A stretch of DNA of 58,811 nt from NORP294 sp047627915 (GTDB taxonomy: Bacteria; Bacteroidota; Bacteroidia; Flavobacteriales_E; Vicingaceae). The notes under the pieces were generated by a model. It was not told where the DNA came from. It saw nothing but the letters and a program-made list of their open reading frames with translations, and made no database searches. The stretch covers positions 1-58,811 of the forward strand of contig JBLHTZ010000013.1 of assembly GCA_047627915.1 (NCBI GenBank), given 5' to 3'. A program made the position numbers and the translations under genes. Position 1 is the stretch's first letter. Each line of letters begins with the position of its first letter. Positions 18,056 through 25,187 of the stretch are shown here, piece after piece.

Positions 18056-18619
18056 TTAAGCTTCCACACTATCTTTAGACCAAGCAAACTTTTTAAATGC
18101 CTCATCCACAGGTGTGTTTGCAATATGGTTTATATAGTTACTTATTGTTTTTTGAGATAATCCTAAAAGAATTTCTAATACTTGTCTTTCGTCATAACCC
18201 GCAGAATAAAAAGTGTTTAAATCCTCTTGTGTTACTTGTCCACGATTACGTACAATTGTTAATGTCATTTTTCGTAACGCTTCTAATTTAGAGTTGTCAA
18301 GAGGTGTTTCGTTACGTAACGCTTCTGTTATAGCATCGTCTACCTTCATCATTTTTGCAATGCCTGTATGTGCAGGTACACAGTAATGACATGCATGCTC
18401 AACGTTTATGGTTTGCCATACAACTGTTAATTCTTCTTCGTTAAAAGATGTTTGTGTGAATAGCTCATGTAACGTTTGGTACGCTTCCAAAACTTTTGGT
18501 GCGCCTGCTAATACGCCATGTAAACCAGGAATCATTCCGTAAGCTTTTTGAGAATTTTCTAATAATACTTTGCTACCTTCTGGTGCAGTTTCGATGTTGT
18601 GAACTTTTAATGTTGTCAT
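18056..18619 (-). CDS. carboxymuconolactone decarboxylase / AhpD-like protein
   Basis: 187-residue member of the carboxymuconolactone decarboxylase superfamily. The AhpD-type redox motif EHACHYCVPAHTG lies near 74-86: a CxxC with upstream Glu/His and downstream His, all required residues visible. Such proteins act as thiol-dependent peroxidase reductants or as decarboxylases; the intact CxxC favours a redox role (inference). A perfect 20-base operator-like palindrome lies 26 bases upstream of its start. It is followed upstream by a TetR gene carrying a near-identical site, so it is probably repressed by that TetR. A hairpin terminator closes the unit. Confidence 0.88.
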   Translation of the reverse strand: MTTLKVHNIETAPEGSKVLLENSQKAYGMIPGLHGVLAGAPKVLEAYQTLHELFTQTSFNEEELTVVWQTINVEHACHYCVPAHTGIAKMMKVDDAITEALRNETPLDNSKLEALRKMTLTIVRNRGQVTQEDLNTFYSAGYDERQVLEILLGLSQKTISNYINHIANTPVDEAFKKFAWSKDSVEA

Positions 18620-18645
18620 AATTTCTTATTTCTATTTATTGATTA

Positions 18646-18665
18646 AACTAAACAATCGTTTAGTT
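18646..18665. promoter_or_regulatory. TetR-type operator O1
   Basis: AACTAAACAATCGTTTAGTT: perfect 8-bp arms with a 4-base spacer, lying between the tetR stop and the start of the carboxymuconolactone decarboxylase gene. It matches O2 upstream of tetR at 18 of 20 positions. Confidence 0.75.
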
Positions 18666-18682
18666 ATTTTTTAAAAAAATGT

Positions 18683-19246
18683 CTAAATATTTTTGAATGT
18701 CATTTCAATATAGTCTTCAATTTCTTTGTTGCTATTTACTCTTGTTGCAGCTGCTAAACCATGTTTTGCTAATACTAAAAAGTTAGCTTGTTTTCTAACG
18801 GTGTCTTCGTTTTTAGAAAGATTCATTCTTAATTTTTCAATGAATAAATTTTTAAAATTATCCATAAAAGCGGTGATCTGTTTGTTTACTATTTCGTCTT
18901 CACTTGTAGAAAACTCGTTAAACGTATTAGTTAATAAACATCCTTTTTCATTGCCTTCTTGATTGCAAACTGTTACAGAATCATAAAAAAACTGTTTGAT
19001 ATCTTCAACACCATTTGTGGCATTTTTTAATTTATCGAACATTTTTTTTCTTTTGGCCTTGTAGCTTTTTAAGCTTTCTAAAAATAAACCATGTTTGTTA
19101 CCGAAACTAGAATAGATTGAAAACTTGTTTATGCCCATTTCTTTTTCAAGCATTTGCATAGATGTGTTTTCGTAACCATTACGCCAAAACAAATGCATTG
19201 CTTTGTCAATAACTTCTTCTTCTATATATTGTTTTTTTCTGGACAT
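18683..19246 (-). CDS. TetR/AcrR-family transcriptional regulator
   Basis: 187-residue repressor. The N-terminal helix-turn-helix spans about 10-55 (VIDKAMHLFWRNGYENTSMQ, then EMGINKFSIYSSFGNKHGLF) and the rest is an all-helical ligand-binding domain (GCLLTNTFNEF near 100 is typical of the YxaF/LmrA-like TetR_C subgroup). It is upstream of, and on the same strand as, the AhpD-like gene. Matching palindromes in front of both genes imply autoregulation and control of the neighbour. The inducer is unknown; oxidant or electrophile is a reasonable guess from the target. Confidence 0.9.
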   Translation of the reverse strand: MSRKKQYIEEEVIDKAMHLFWRNGYENTSMQMLEKEMGINKFSIYSSFGNKHGLFLESLKSYKAKRKKMFDKLKNATNGVEDIKQFFYDSVTVCNQEGNEKGCLLTNTFNEFSTSEDEIVNKQITAFMDNFKNLFIEKLRMNLSKNEDTVRKQANFLVLAKHGLAAATRVNSNKEIEDYIEMTFKNI

Positions 19247-19265
19247 TACTTTAACTAAAGTACAA

Positions 19266-19285
19266 AACTAACCAATCGTTTAGGT
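19266..19285. promoter_or_regulatory. TetR-type operator O2
   Basis: AACTAACCAATCGTTTAGGT, 20 bases before the tetR start codon. It differs from O1 only at positions 7 and 19 and keeps the CTAA-n-CAATCGTTTAG core. Probable autoregulatory site. Confidence 0.7.
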
Positions 19286-19355
19286 ATAAAAAACATTTTA
19301 ACATATTTTTATATTTTGGTTGAATTAAAGTTCTGATTTTGTCGCTTTAGTCTAA

Positions 19356-19490
19356 TTGTGTACAACAGTCCGGTGCATGGTTAGTTAAGTGTTTAAGCAA
19401 CTAATTTAGCAAACAAATCAAGATAGGGAATTCCAGCGGAATTTTCGTAAGTCAACACTGACCAAGCAATTAATTATACACGGAGTTAGC
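19356..19490. repeat. imperfect-palindrome repeat R2 (attC-like), after rluA-type gene
   Basis: About 135 bases. Ends TTGTGTACAAC (left) and TATACACGGAGTT (right) are inversely related; the centre is GGAATTCC-AGC-GGAATTTTC. Bounded by AAC and GTT. It carries the 16-mer AGCAATTAATTATACA shared with R1 and begins 36 bases past the stop of the pseudouridine synthase. Confidence 0.65.
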
Positions 19491-19525
19491 TGTAGTTTTT
19501 ATTTACCCCGATTATTAAAAGTATG

Positions 19526-20209
19526 TTAGCAATTTGATAAGCCAAGGCGAAAACTATTCCAAAAATTGTTTTTTGGCAAAGGTGCTTCGAAGGTTTTGAA
19601 TTCTTTAGAACCGGAGACTTGATAGGTTAATTTCCATGCATGAAGGCAAATAGAGAGAGGGAAGTATTCTTGATCTGAACTATATTTTTCATCTCCAATA
19701 ATATGGAGTCCTATATTTGCTAATTGGGCCCTTATTTGATGAAATCGACCAGTTTTTGGTTTTATTTCTAAAAGATAACCAAAATCGTTTTTGTCTATAA
19801 CTTGATAGGAAAGAATGCACTCCAGGGAGTCTTTTGATCTTGATTGGATTATATATGCTCTTTTTTCTCGGTTATTTTTTACAAGAAAATTAATTAAGTT
19901 TTCTTTGTTCTTTGGTGGCTTGTTTTTAACTATTGCCAAATAAGTTTTTTGAACTTTTCGGCTAAATAATAGATCATTAAATTCCACAAGAATGCTTTTT
20001 TTCTTGGCAAAAACCAATACTCCACTTGTCACGCGATCTAATCTATGTATTACTCCAATATAGGGCTTTCGTTTACTTTTTGAAAGGTAATTAATAACTT
20101 GATCCTCAACAGTTAAGTCCTCGTGAGGACTCTTTTCACTTATAAGTCCAGCCATTTTGTTTACGACTATATAATCGTTGTTTTCATGAACTACTTCAAG
20201 GTTCGGCAT
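19526..20209 (-). CDS. RluA-family pseudouridine synthase
   Basis: Isomerises uridine to pseudouridine in rRNA or tRNA. The catalytic-Asp motif is IGVIHRLDRVTSGVLVFAKK near 51-70 (HRLDxxTSG, Asp58). KTYLAIV and KPKTGRFHQIRAQLANIGLHIIGD (split across about 147-172) complete the family signature. The 227 residues have no S4 domain, so this is a short stand-alone form like RluC/TruC relatives; the substrate cannot be assigned. It lies alone in the island between repeats R2 and R3. Confidence 0.93.
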   Translation of the reverse strand: MPNLEVVHENNDYIVVNKMAGLISEKSPHEDLTVEDQVINYLSKSKRKPYIGVIHRLDRVTSGVLVFAKKKSILVEFNDLLFSRKVQKTYLAIVKNKPPKNKENLINFLVKNNREKRAYIIQSRSKDSLECILSYQVIDKNDFGYLLEIKPKTGRFHQIRAQLANIGLHIIGDEKYSSDQEYFPLSICLHAWKLTYQVSGSKEFKTFEAPLPKNNFWNSFRLGLSNC

Positions 20210-20408
20210 TAGCTGTTTTCTTTTTCAAATTTCAAATCAGTATTTATACGTCCAAGAAGCTAAGTAGAAATTTGATTATTATAGGCTTAGTCAATAAATC
20301 AATTATTGGTTAGGAAAACTGACACTAGTCATTCCACTTTCTTTTCACGGAATGATTTATTGTATTAACTCTCAACCATTATCCTTCCATTTAGTAAGTA
20401 ATTACTAC

Positions 20409-20457
20409 TAACGTCTAGTATAAAGGGCGTTTTTAATGCATTTTATACTAGACGTTA
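20409..20457. repeat. palindrome R3 (attC-like), after peroxiredoxin gene
   Basis: Perfect 16-bp arms TAACGTCTAGTATAAA (20409-20424) / TTTATACTAGACGTTA (20442-20457) around 17 bases, bounded by TAAC and GTTA. It starts 11 bases past the peroxiredoxin stop. No U tract follows on the minus strand, so it does not look like an ordinary terminator. Confidence 0.75.
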
Positions 20458-20467
20458 TATGCATATT

Positions 20468-21109
20468 TTATTCTAGATTTGGTTGAGGAGTTAACCTTAA
20501 ATAATGCTTTACTTCCGTATGTCCTTTAGGGAATAAATTTGGTATTTCATCACTAGAAACTGAGGGTACAATAACACACTCATCTCCATTATTCCAATTG
20601 GCAGGTGTAGCTACTTTATGATAAGCTGTCAATTGTAATGAATCAATTACTCTTAATAATTCATCAAAGTTTCTACCTGTTGATGCAGGATAGGTAATAG
20701 TTAACTTTACCTTTTTATCAGCACCTATAACAAATACTGATCTCACAGTCAATTTGCTATCAGCATTTGGATGAATCATATCATATAACATGGCTACCTT
20801 TTTATCTTCATCTGCGATAATTGGAAAGTTGACTACAGTATTTTGCGTTTCATTAATGTCATTAATCCAGCCGTTATGGGATGCTAAACTATCCACACTC
20901 AATGCAGCTACTTTTACATTTCTCTTGTCGAATTCAGCTTTATATTTCGCTACTGTCCCTAATTCGGTGGTACAGACAGGAGTATAATCCGCTGGGTGTG
21001 AAAATAAAATTCCCCAACTATCTCCAAGCCAGTTATGAAAGTTTAATTCACCTTCTGTTGATTGTGCCGTAAAGTTTGGTGCATCATCACCTAATCTAAT
21101 CGTGCTCAT
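20468..21109 (-). CDS. 1-Cys peroxiredoxin (Prx6 family)
   Basis: Thiol peroxidase reducing hydrogen and organic peroxides. The 213-residue protein has the peroxidatic motif SHPADYTPVCTTELG near 37-51 (Cys47) and the long Prx6-type C-terminal domain (NNGDECVIVPSVSSDEI ... HYLRLTPQP). A second Cys lies in NNGDECVIVP but not where a typical resolving Cys sits, so I assign the 1-Cys class. A 7-bp inverted repeat about 40 bases upstream (21150-21174) could be an operator. The stop is 11 bases from repeat R3. Confidence 0.95.
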   Translation of the reverse strand: MSTIRLGDDAPNFTAQSTEGELNFHNWLGDSWGILFSHPADYTPVCTTELGTVAKYKAEFDKRNVKVAALSVDSLASHNGWINDINETQNTVVNFPIIADEDKKVAMLYDMIHPNADSKLTVRSVFVIGADKKVKLTITYPASTGRNFDELLRVIDSLQLTAYHKVATPANWNNGDECVIVPSVSSDEIPNLFPKGHTEVKHYLRLTPQPNLE

Positions 21110-21149
21110 ATTTGTAAGTTTTAAAGATTAATAAATATTGTTTACTAAT

Positions 21150-21174
21150 TTTCTTATGACGTACTTGTAAGAAA
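21150..21174. promoter_or_regulatory. inverted repeat upstream of peroxiredoxin
   Basis: TTTCTTA (21150-21156) and TAAGAAA (21168-21174) with an 11-base spacer, 41 bases before the start codon. Possible operator of a peroxide regulator; it is not an obvious OxyR or PerR box. Confidence 0.35.
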
Positions 21175-21505
21175 CTGTGCATTGAAGTTTCCTAAGAAAA
21201 CAAAGATAGTAAATTTGAGTTCCTAACCCAAACCATCTTAATAGCCACGGGAGGTAATCCCGTCAGCCTGCACTGAAACATTATTGTCCGACCACTGAAA
21301 TAACTGCGAGCTACTACTCAAAATTGCGGACAAACAAACCACTAAGAACAATTCGAAGCTAAGTAAATGTATGTTAAATAACATACTTGTTGGAGTGCAT
21401 AAATTATTTATTATTCTCCTTTACAATTAGCTTTTGAATTTTTGGTAATAAAAAATCACTGAAATACAAATGTAAAAACAACAAAAGTTGAGTAACTACT
21501 TCAAT
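21175..21505. other. non-coding stretch with several inverted repeats
   Basis: No coding sequence recognised. Contains ACGGGA/TCCCGT (21247-21263), TTGTCCG/CGGACAA enclosing 36 bases (21284-21333), and the perfect palindrome GTATGTTA/TAACATAC (21369-21386). It lies past the 3' end of a decayed minus-strand membrane gene and may contain a worn repeat of the R1-R8 kind. Confidence 0.4.
21284..21333. repeat. degenerate inverted repeat
   Basis: Perfect 7-bp arms TTGTCCG/CGGACAA 36 bases apart, with weak internal pairing. Possibly a degraded member of the repeat family seen after neighbouring genes. Confidence 0.35.
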
Positions 21506-21743
21506 TTATAAAACCGCAATTCCAAAATAGAAGTTAGAATATGGCCAAATGAATATATATATTGAAAGGCTTAATATTAATAACCCTGCAAACATTTTTT
21601 TCCATAGTTTATTTTTCAGTGTTACAAGAATTAAACAGACAACTAAAAGAAAAGTGAAGATAATACTACCAACAGTGCGTTCTCCAGTAATTAATGCATT
21701 TTTGTTAAATGCAAAATACTATTTGTTTCTTCACTTTTTTCAT
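21506..21743 (-). pseudogene. remnant of a small two-helix membrane protein
   Basis: On the minus strand an ATG gives MKKVKKQIVF, then the frame must shift to read FNKNALITGERTVGSIIF, followed by TFLLVVCLILVTLKNKLWKK and MFAGLLILSLSIYIFIWPYS before a stop at 21506. Two clear hydrophobic helices separated by a basic loop imply a real former gene. The intact 3' frame has no start codon. No family recognised. Alternatively it is expressed by frameshifting, but the general decay around it argues against that. Confidence 0.55.
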
Positions 21744-21844
21744 ATCCGCAGGGTGTCACTAAAACCAATCCATAATTGAAGATGTTAAGTCTTAGAATAA
21801 TGTATAAGATTATTTATTTGGAATATTTCTTCATATTAGTATTC

Positions 21845-21953
21845 ATGCTAACGGTTAAAATAAAAACAGTGCGGCTTTCGAAGACGTCAAGTCCTGCGGA
21901 TATTGACGTCAGATGAAGGACCCGAGTTTGAAGTTGAAACTAAGGTTTAGCAT
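21845..21953. repeat. imperfect-palindrome repeat R4 (attC-like), after propeller pseudogene
   Basis: Outer arms ATGCTAA (21845-21851) / TTAGCAT (21947-21953), inner perfect hairpin GACGTCAA (21883-21890) / TTGACGTC (21903-21910) around a GTCCTGCGGATA loop. It starts with TAACGGTT and ends 30 bases before the 3' end of the minus-strand pseudogene. Confidence 0.65.
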
Positions 21954-21982
21954 TGATTTTATTTAGTGCAGGCAATAGTTTT

Positions 21983-23041
21983 TTATTCATTACAACTATA
22001 AATCGAAACGGTTCCATTAGAACTTCTTACTAATATAGATTTTCTTGAATTAGCATGGTTCGCGTATGATTTAATCACTGGGTGCTTTGCCTGAAATACC
22101 TCATGAAAGTGAAGGGAGTCATTACTGTCGAAAACATAAAATTCGGAAAGACCGCTGGATGCTCTTAAACAAACTACAGCAACAAGATTATCTTCATTTT
22201 GCTTGTTTTTAAGAATTGCCACATTGCAAACCCTTCCTCTTCTTTCAACTTTGTATGCACTTAAAAAATTGCCATCAAAGCCGGAAATGCTTATTGAATC
22301 ATTGACCATGCCAATAACTTCTAACTCATTTATCCCCGGCCAATTACAAATATCAAAGACCAAAGGAAGTTCTAAAGTTTTCTCCAATTCGCCTGAATAG
22401 GATCAAACCAGAATATTTGCTTTATCGGTATGAATAATTTTGCTCTCGGCTTCTTCTTCTTCAAAGGTGTTTACCGAAAAAGAATTAGTAGTATTTATTT
22501 TCCAAACTTGTTCACCATTCAATTTAAAAGCTACTAACCCGCCATTAGCGTTTGATCCCATCACTAGTTCGTTTGTTCCGTAATTGTCAATATCTATTAA
22601 AGTGACATCATTCGGGGTTGGGTCATTGATTCTTAAGATAGTTTTTCCCGTGTTGTCGATATAAGAGACGGGTTTCCATCCACCTCCTTTATTTAGGTAA
22701 TCGAAAGATTGGGTTTTAAGGTTGTAAACCGGAATCACAGACCCCCCTTTTCTATCGAACATAGTTTTGTTAATTATATCTCTATTTGCGTTTAATAAAT
22801 AACTACCTGAACCACCAATAATTAATATACGTTGAGGGTTAACGGAGTCTGCCTGTAAAATTTCAATTGCCGTTACTTCTCCTATGGTAGAATCTGAAAC
22901 AAATACTTCTTTTGACAAGTTGTTTTCTCCGACTCTTAAACCTTGCTCAATAGAATCTGACTCTCTGCAAGAAATAATTAGAGTTAAGCTAAGTATTGAT
23001 AAAAAGAAAAATATTAATGAGGATCTTCTATTGTTAAAGCT
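21983..23041 (-). pseudogene. beta-propeller-like lipoprotein gene, start lost and internal TGA
   Basis: One continuous minus-strand frame carries a lipoprotein signal (IFFFLSILSLTLIISCRESD) but has no ATG, GTG or TTG before it since the preceding stop at 23042-23044. It then runs through GEVTAIEILQADSVNPQRIL, GSGSYLLNANRDI, VTLIDIDNYGTNELVMGSNA and GGLVAFKLNGEQVWKI to a TGA at 22403-22405. It resumes in the same frame as SYSGELEKTLELPLVFDICN and ends at SNGTVSIYSCNE. The FG-GAP/VCBS-like blades suggest a secreted propeller. The TGA sits where ILVWSYSG would fit, a Trp TGG to TGA change. Two partial ORFs (22403-22918 and 21983-22387) are its pieces. Confidence 0.75.
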
Positions 23042-23163
23042 CTATCTGTTTATGCCTTGAGGTTTGCTGTATTCATGATGTTTGGTTGATTAAGGTGTTA
23101 AATTAAATAATATGATTTAATTATTGTTAACGTTTAGGTTTGTTGGCTGTAGTTTCTTCAGTT

Positions 23164-23418
23164 TCATTCTTGACTTTCTGGATACGGCTGACCCTGAATT
23201 TTACATTCTTTTTTTGAGAGTGAATGTATCTTAAACCATCTAAAAACAATACATGATCTAGTAAGCGCCATATAAAAAGGCACCAATGAAATTAGGGCTA
23301 CCAATATTCCGATTACTTTTCCTTCTTTGCCATTCAGCACAAACACTCCGAGCCAAACAAGAACCAGACCTAAAAGAAACCTCAATGTTCTATCAATTTT
23401 CCCAACGTTTTTTTTCAT
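23164..23418 (-). CDS. DUF2892 (YgaP-type) inner-membrane protein
   Basis: Small 84-residue protein with two hydrophobic helices (TLRFLLGLVLVWLGVFVL at about 11-28; VIGILVALISLVPFYMAL at about 35-52) after a short KKNVGKIDR start. This matches the DUF2892/YgaP_membrane family, often fused or linked to rhodanese domains and proposed to act in sulfur handling. Here it stands alone, without a rhodanese, ahead of a decayed propeller gene. A Cys at about 56 follows the second helix, as in family members. Specific function unknown. Confidence 0.75.
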   Translation of the reverse strand: MKKNVGKIDRTLRFLLGLVLVWLGVFVLNGKEGKVIGILVALISLVPFYMALTRSCIVFRWFKIHSLSKKECKIQGQPYPESQE

Positions 23419-23433
23419 AGTGATTATTTAATT

Positions 23434-23488
23434 ACCGCCAACGGTCAAGTATAAGCGGTCCATTTAATGCCGCATATACAATGTTACC
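23434..23488. repeat. palindrome R5 (attC-like), after methyltransferase gene
   Basis: GTATAAGCGG (23449-23458) pairs with CCGCATATAC (23470-23479) with one mismatch; outer ACCGCCAACGG and AATGTTACC give AAC...GTT ends. It lies 7 bases past the stop of the minus-strand methyltransferase. No U tract. Confidence 0.65.
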
Positions 23489-23494
23489 AATACT

Positions 23495-24319
23495 TTATTT
23501 TCTAAAAACGCCACTTCTGAGTTCCAGCTTACCACTTTGTAAATGAGTCAGAAGATTCATTAATTTCGGTTTAGTTGTTTCACCCATTAGTACGTTCAAG
23601 CCCATTTTTGGAGGGCCAAACTCTTTTAGTTTAGCAACAAGTGCAATAAAAAACTGAACTCCTAACTCTGTCTGATCAGTAGATTGCTCTTTCGTAAAGC
23701 CTAGCTTCGTTAATATATTCTCCATTTCATTTTCTTTGAATAGAAAACTGAGTTCAGGAGCACTTGCCCAAGGCATTGGGTAGCTAACTTCACCTTCTGC
23801 CTTCCTTAAGATATCGTAATAAAGAAAATATCCTCCAACTTTAAGTACTCGGTCTATTTCTGAATAGAACTTCTGTTTATCTGGAATATTCATTTGAACA
23901 TGTTGTGTCCATACTACATCAAAGCTATTATCCTCAAACGGTAGGTTTGTGGCGTCCCCTTGAATGAAGGTAGTCTTATCATTTAACCTTACAAGTTTGG
24001 ACAGTTCTTTTGCTGTTCTAATATATTCTGCGCTAAGGTCAATCCCTGTTGTTCTGCAGTTGTGTTCATCCGCAAGCATCCTACAGGGCCCGCCAAGTCC
24101 ACAACCGACATCAAGAACCCTTAACCCGTTATGATTAAACGCCTGCGCAAGTTCCTTAGAAACAACAGCACCTCTTACATGAAATTCATCTGCACCAGCA
24201 ATGTCAGATCTATTAACGCTATCTAAACTTATGTCCTGGTCTTTTAGACGGCTAATTATATCTTCAAAAAGACCTTCTTTGAGATAGTGATTTTTCAATT
24301 GTTGATTTAGATTATTCAT
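23495..24319 (-). CDS. class I SAM-dependent methyltransferase (GSMT/UbiE-like)
   Basis: 274-residue Rossmann-fold methyltransferase. Motif I is LRVLDVGCGLGGPCRMLADE near 64-83, motif II acidic loop TGIDLSAEYI near 88-97, then QGDATNLPFEDNSFDVVWTQ near 116-135 and RVLKVGGYFLYYD near 154. The order and spacing resemble glycine/sarcosine or small-molecule N-methyltransferases of the Methyltransf_11 family, but the C-terminal third is distinct and the substrate cannot be called. It is a single-gene unit in the island, with repeat R5 directly at its 3' end. Confidence 0.9.
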   Translation of the reverse strand: MNNLNQQLKNHYLKEGLFEDIISRLKDQDISLDSVNRSDIAGADEFHVRGAVVSKELAQAFNHNGLRVLDVGCGLGGPCRMLADEHNCRTTGIDLSAEYIRTAKELSKLVRLNDKTTFIQGDATNLPFEDNSFDVVWTQHVQMNIPDKQKFYSEIDRVLKVGGYFLYYDILRKAEGEVSYPMPWASAPELSFLFKENEMENILTKLGFTKEQSTDQTELGVQFFIALVAKLKEFGPPKMGLNVLMGETTKPKLMNLLTHLQSGKLELRSGVFRK

Positions 24320-24343
24320 TTTATGATTGTTATTTTAATTGTT

Positions 24344-24960
24344 GCTAACGCCCAAATATGGGGCATAGTAAGGTATATAAAATTAAGACTTTCAGTTTAC
24401 TAAAAATAACAAAAGCTGCGAAGCAGCTTTTTAACTTTTTCTTTAATTCAAAATCTGAGATTAGATTTTGTGGTATCGTAAATAGGGAAGAAGCTAACCA
24501 AACTGCCATACTCACAATGCACTATACAGAATGTTGTAAAGAGTTATTTTTCTCAGAGTCAACTACTCACAAGAAAATGCTCGAGTCAATTACTCAGTCC
24601 GTTTACGCAGAAACTAAGTACTAAATTGAAAAGCTAAAGCTTGCGATTTTGTTTGTTCAAAATATAATCTGATAAAATCAAATTAGTCCGTGAGTTGAGT
24701 AAGTTTTGAGTTAGATAATAAGTCCAACCGCTGGTGCGAAGTGGAGTAGGAGCAATTTGGCATAAATGTAATATCAGTTTTGAAGTCAGAACAATAAGGC
24801 ACGTATGACTTTTGTAAGTTGATAATTTGAAACGCAAAAAATAGCTGGTTTTTTATGCTAAAAATCTACTTTTCAGAAGTTAGCGAAGTCTACAGCGAGA
24901 GTAAGAGGTCAGCCTTTTACATTTCTTAACGTATTGCGTTTTGTAGTTTGACAACATTCC
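24344..24960. other. structured non-coding block, about 600 bases
   Basis: Begins GCTAACGCCC (with GCCC...GGGC hairpin at 24350-24364) and ends near GACAACATTCCC. Contains perfect hairpins AAAGCTGC-GAA-GCAGCTTT (24412-24430) and CAAAATCT/AGATTTTG (24449-24470) and several AAGCT repeats. An 88-codon plus-strand frame at 24358-24624 overlaps these hairpins, begins inside one, and has no recognisable domain, so I do not call it a gene. The block starts right after the methyltransferase start region and precedes the two small membrane ORFs. It may be a structured RNA, a mobile element or a large recombination-site-like repeat. Confidence 0.4.
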
Positions 24961-25016
24961 CTTTTTTCTAAACATTGTAACCATATTCTGTGTTAAATAA
25001 ATAAATATAAAAAAAA

Positions 25017-25187
25017 ATGAAAATTTTTATTCTAAAGTGGTATCCTGTAATTCTTGCGTTTTTGTGTATGTTGTATTCAATAGGATATGGTTTAATGGGG
25101 ATGACTGACGAGGCCCAATATTCAGCACACTGGCCCGGTACAATTTTATTATTTGCAATAGCCATCAGACAAAGAAGAACAACATGA
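25017..25187 (+). CDS. small membrane protein, 56 aa (first of a coupled pair)
   Basis: Starts at an ATG preceded by an A-rich stretch. The product has one long hydrophobic segment (WYPVILAFLCMLYSIGYGLM at about 8-27), a polar middle (TDEAQYSAHWPG), a second hydrophobic stretch (TILLFAIAI at about 43-51) and a basic tail RQRRTT. Its TGA overlaps the ATG of the next ORF (ATGA), which is strong evidence that both are translated. Not recognised as any named family. It is one of the few plus-strand genes in this island. Confidence 0.6.
   Translation: MKIFILKWYPVILAFLCMLYSIGYGLMGMTDEAQYSAHWPGTILLFAIAIRQRRTT

Noticed and set aside
21549..21779. 76-codon plus-strand frame
   Set aside because: It is the antisense shadow of the decayed membrane-protein gene read on the minus strand at 21506-21743.
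22403..22405. Programmed stop-codon readthrough or selenocysteine at the internal TGA
   Set aside because: The missing start codon and the decay of neighbouring genes make a nonsense mutation simpler, and no SECIS-like hairpin was evident.
24358..24624. 88-codon plus-strand frame in the non-coding block
   Set aside because: Begins inside a GCCC/GGGC hairpin and overlaps two further perfect hairpins; composition does not look coding and no domain was recognised.
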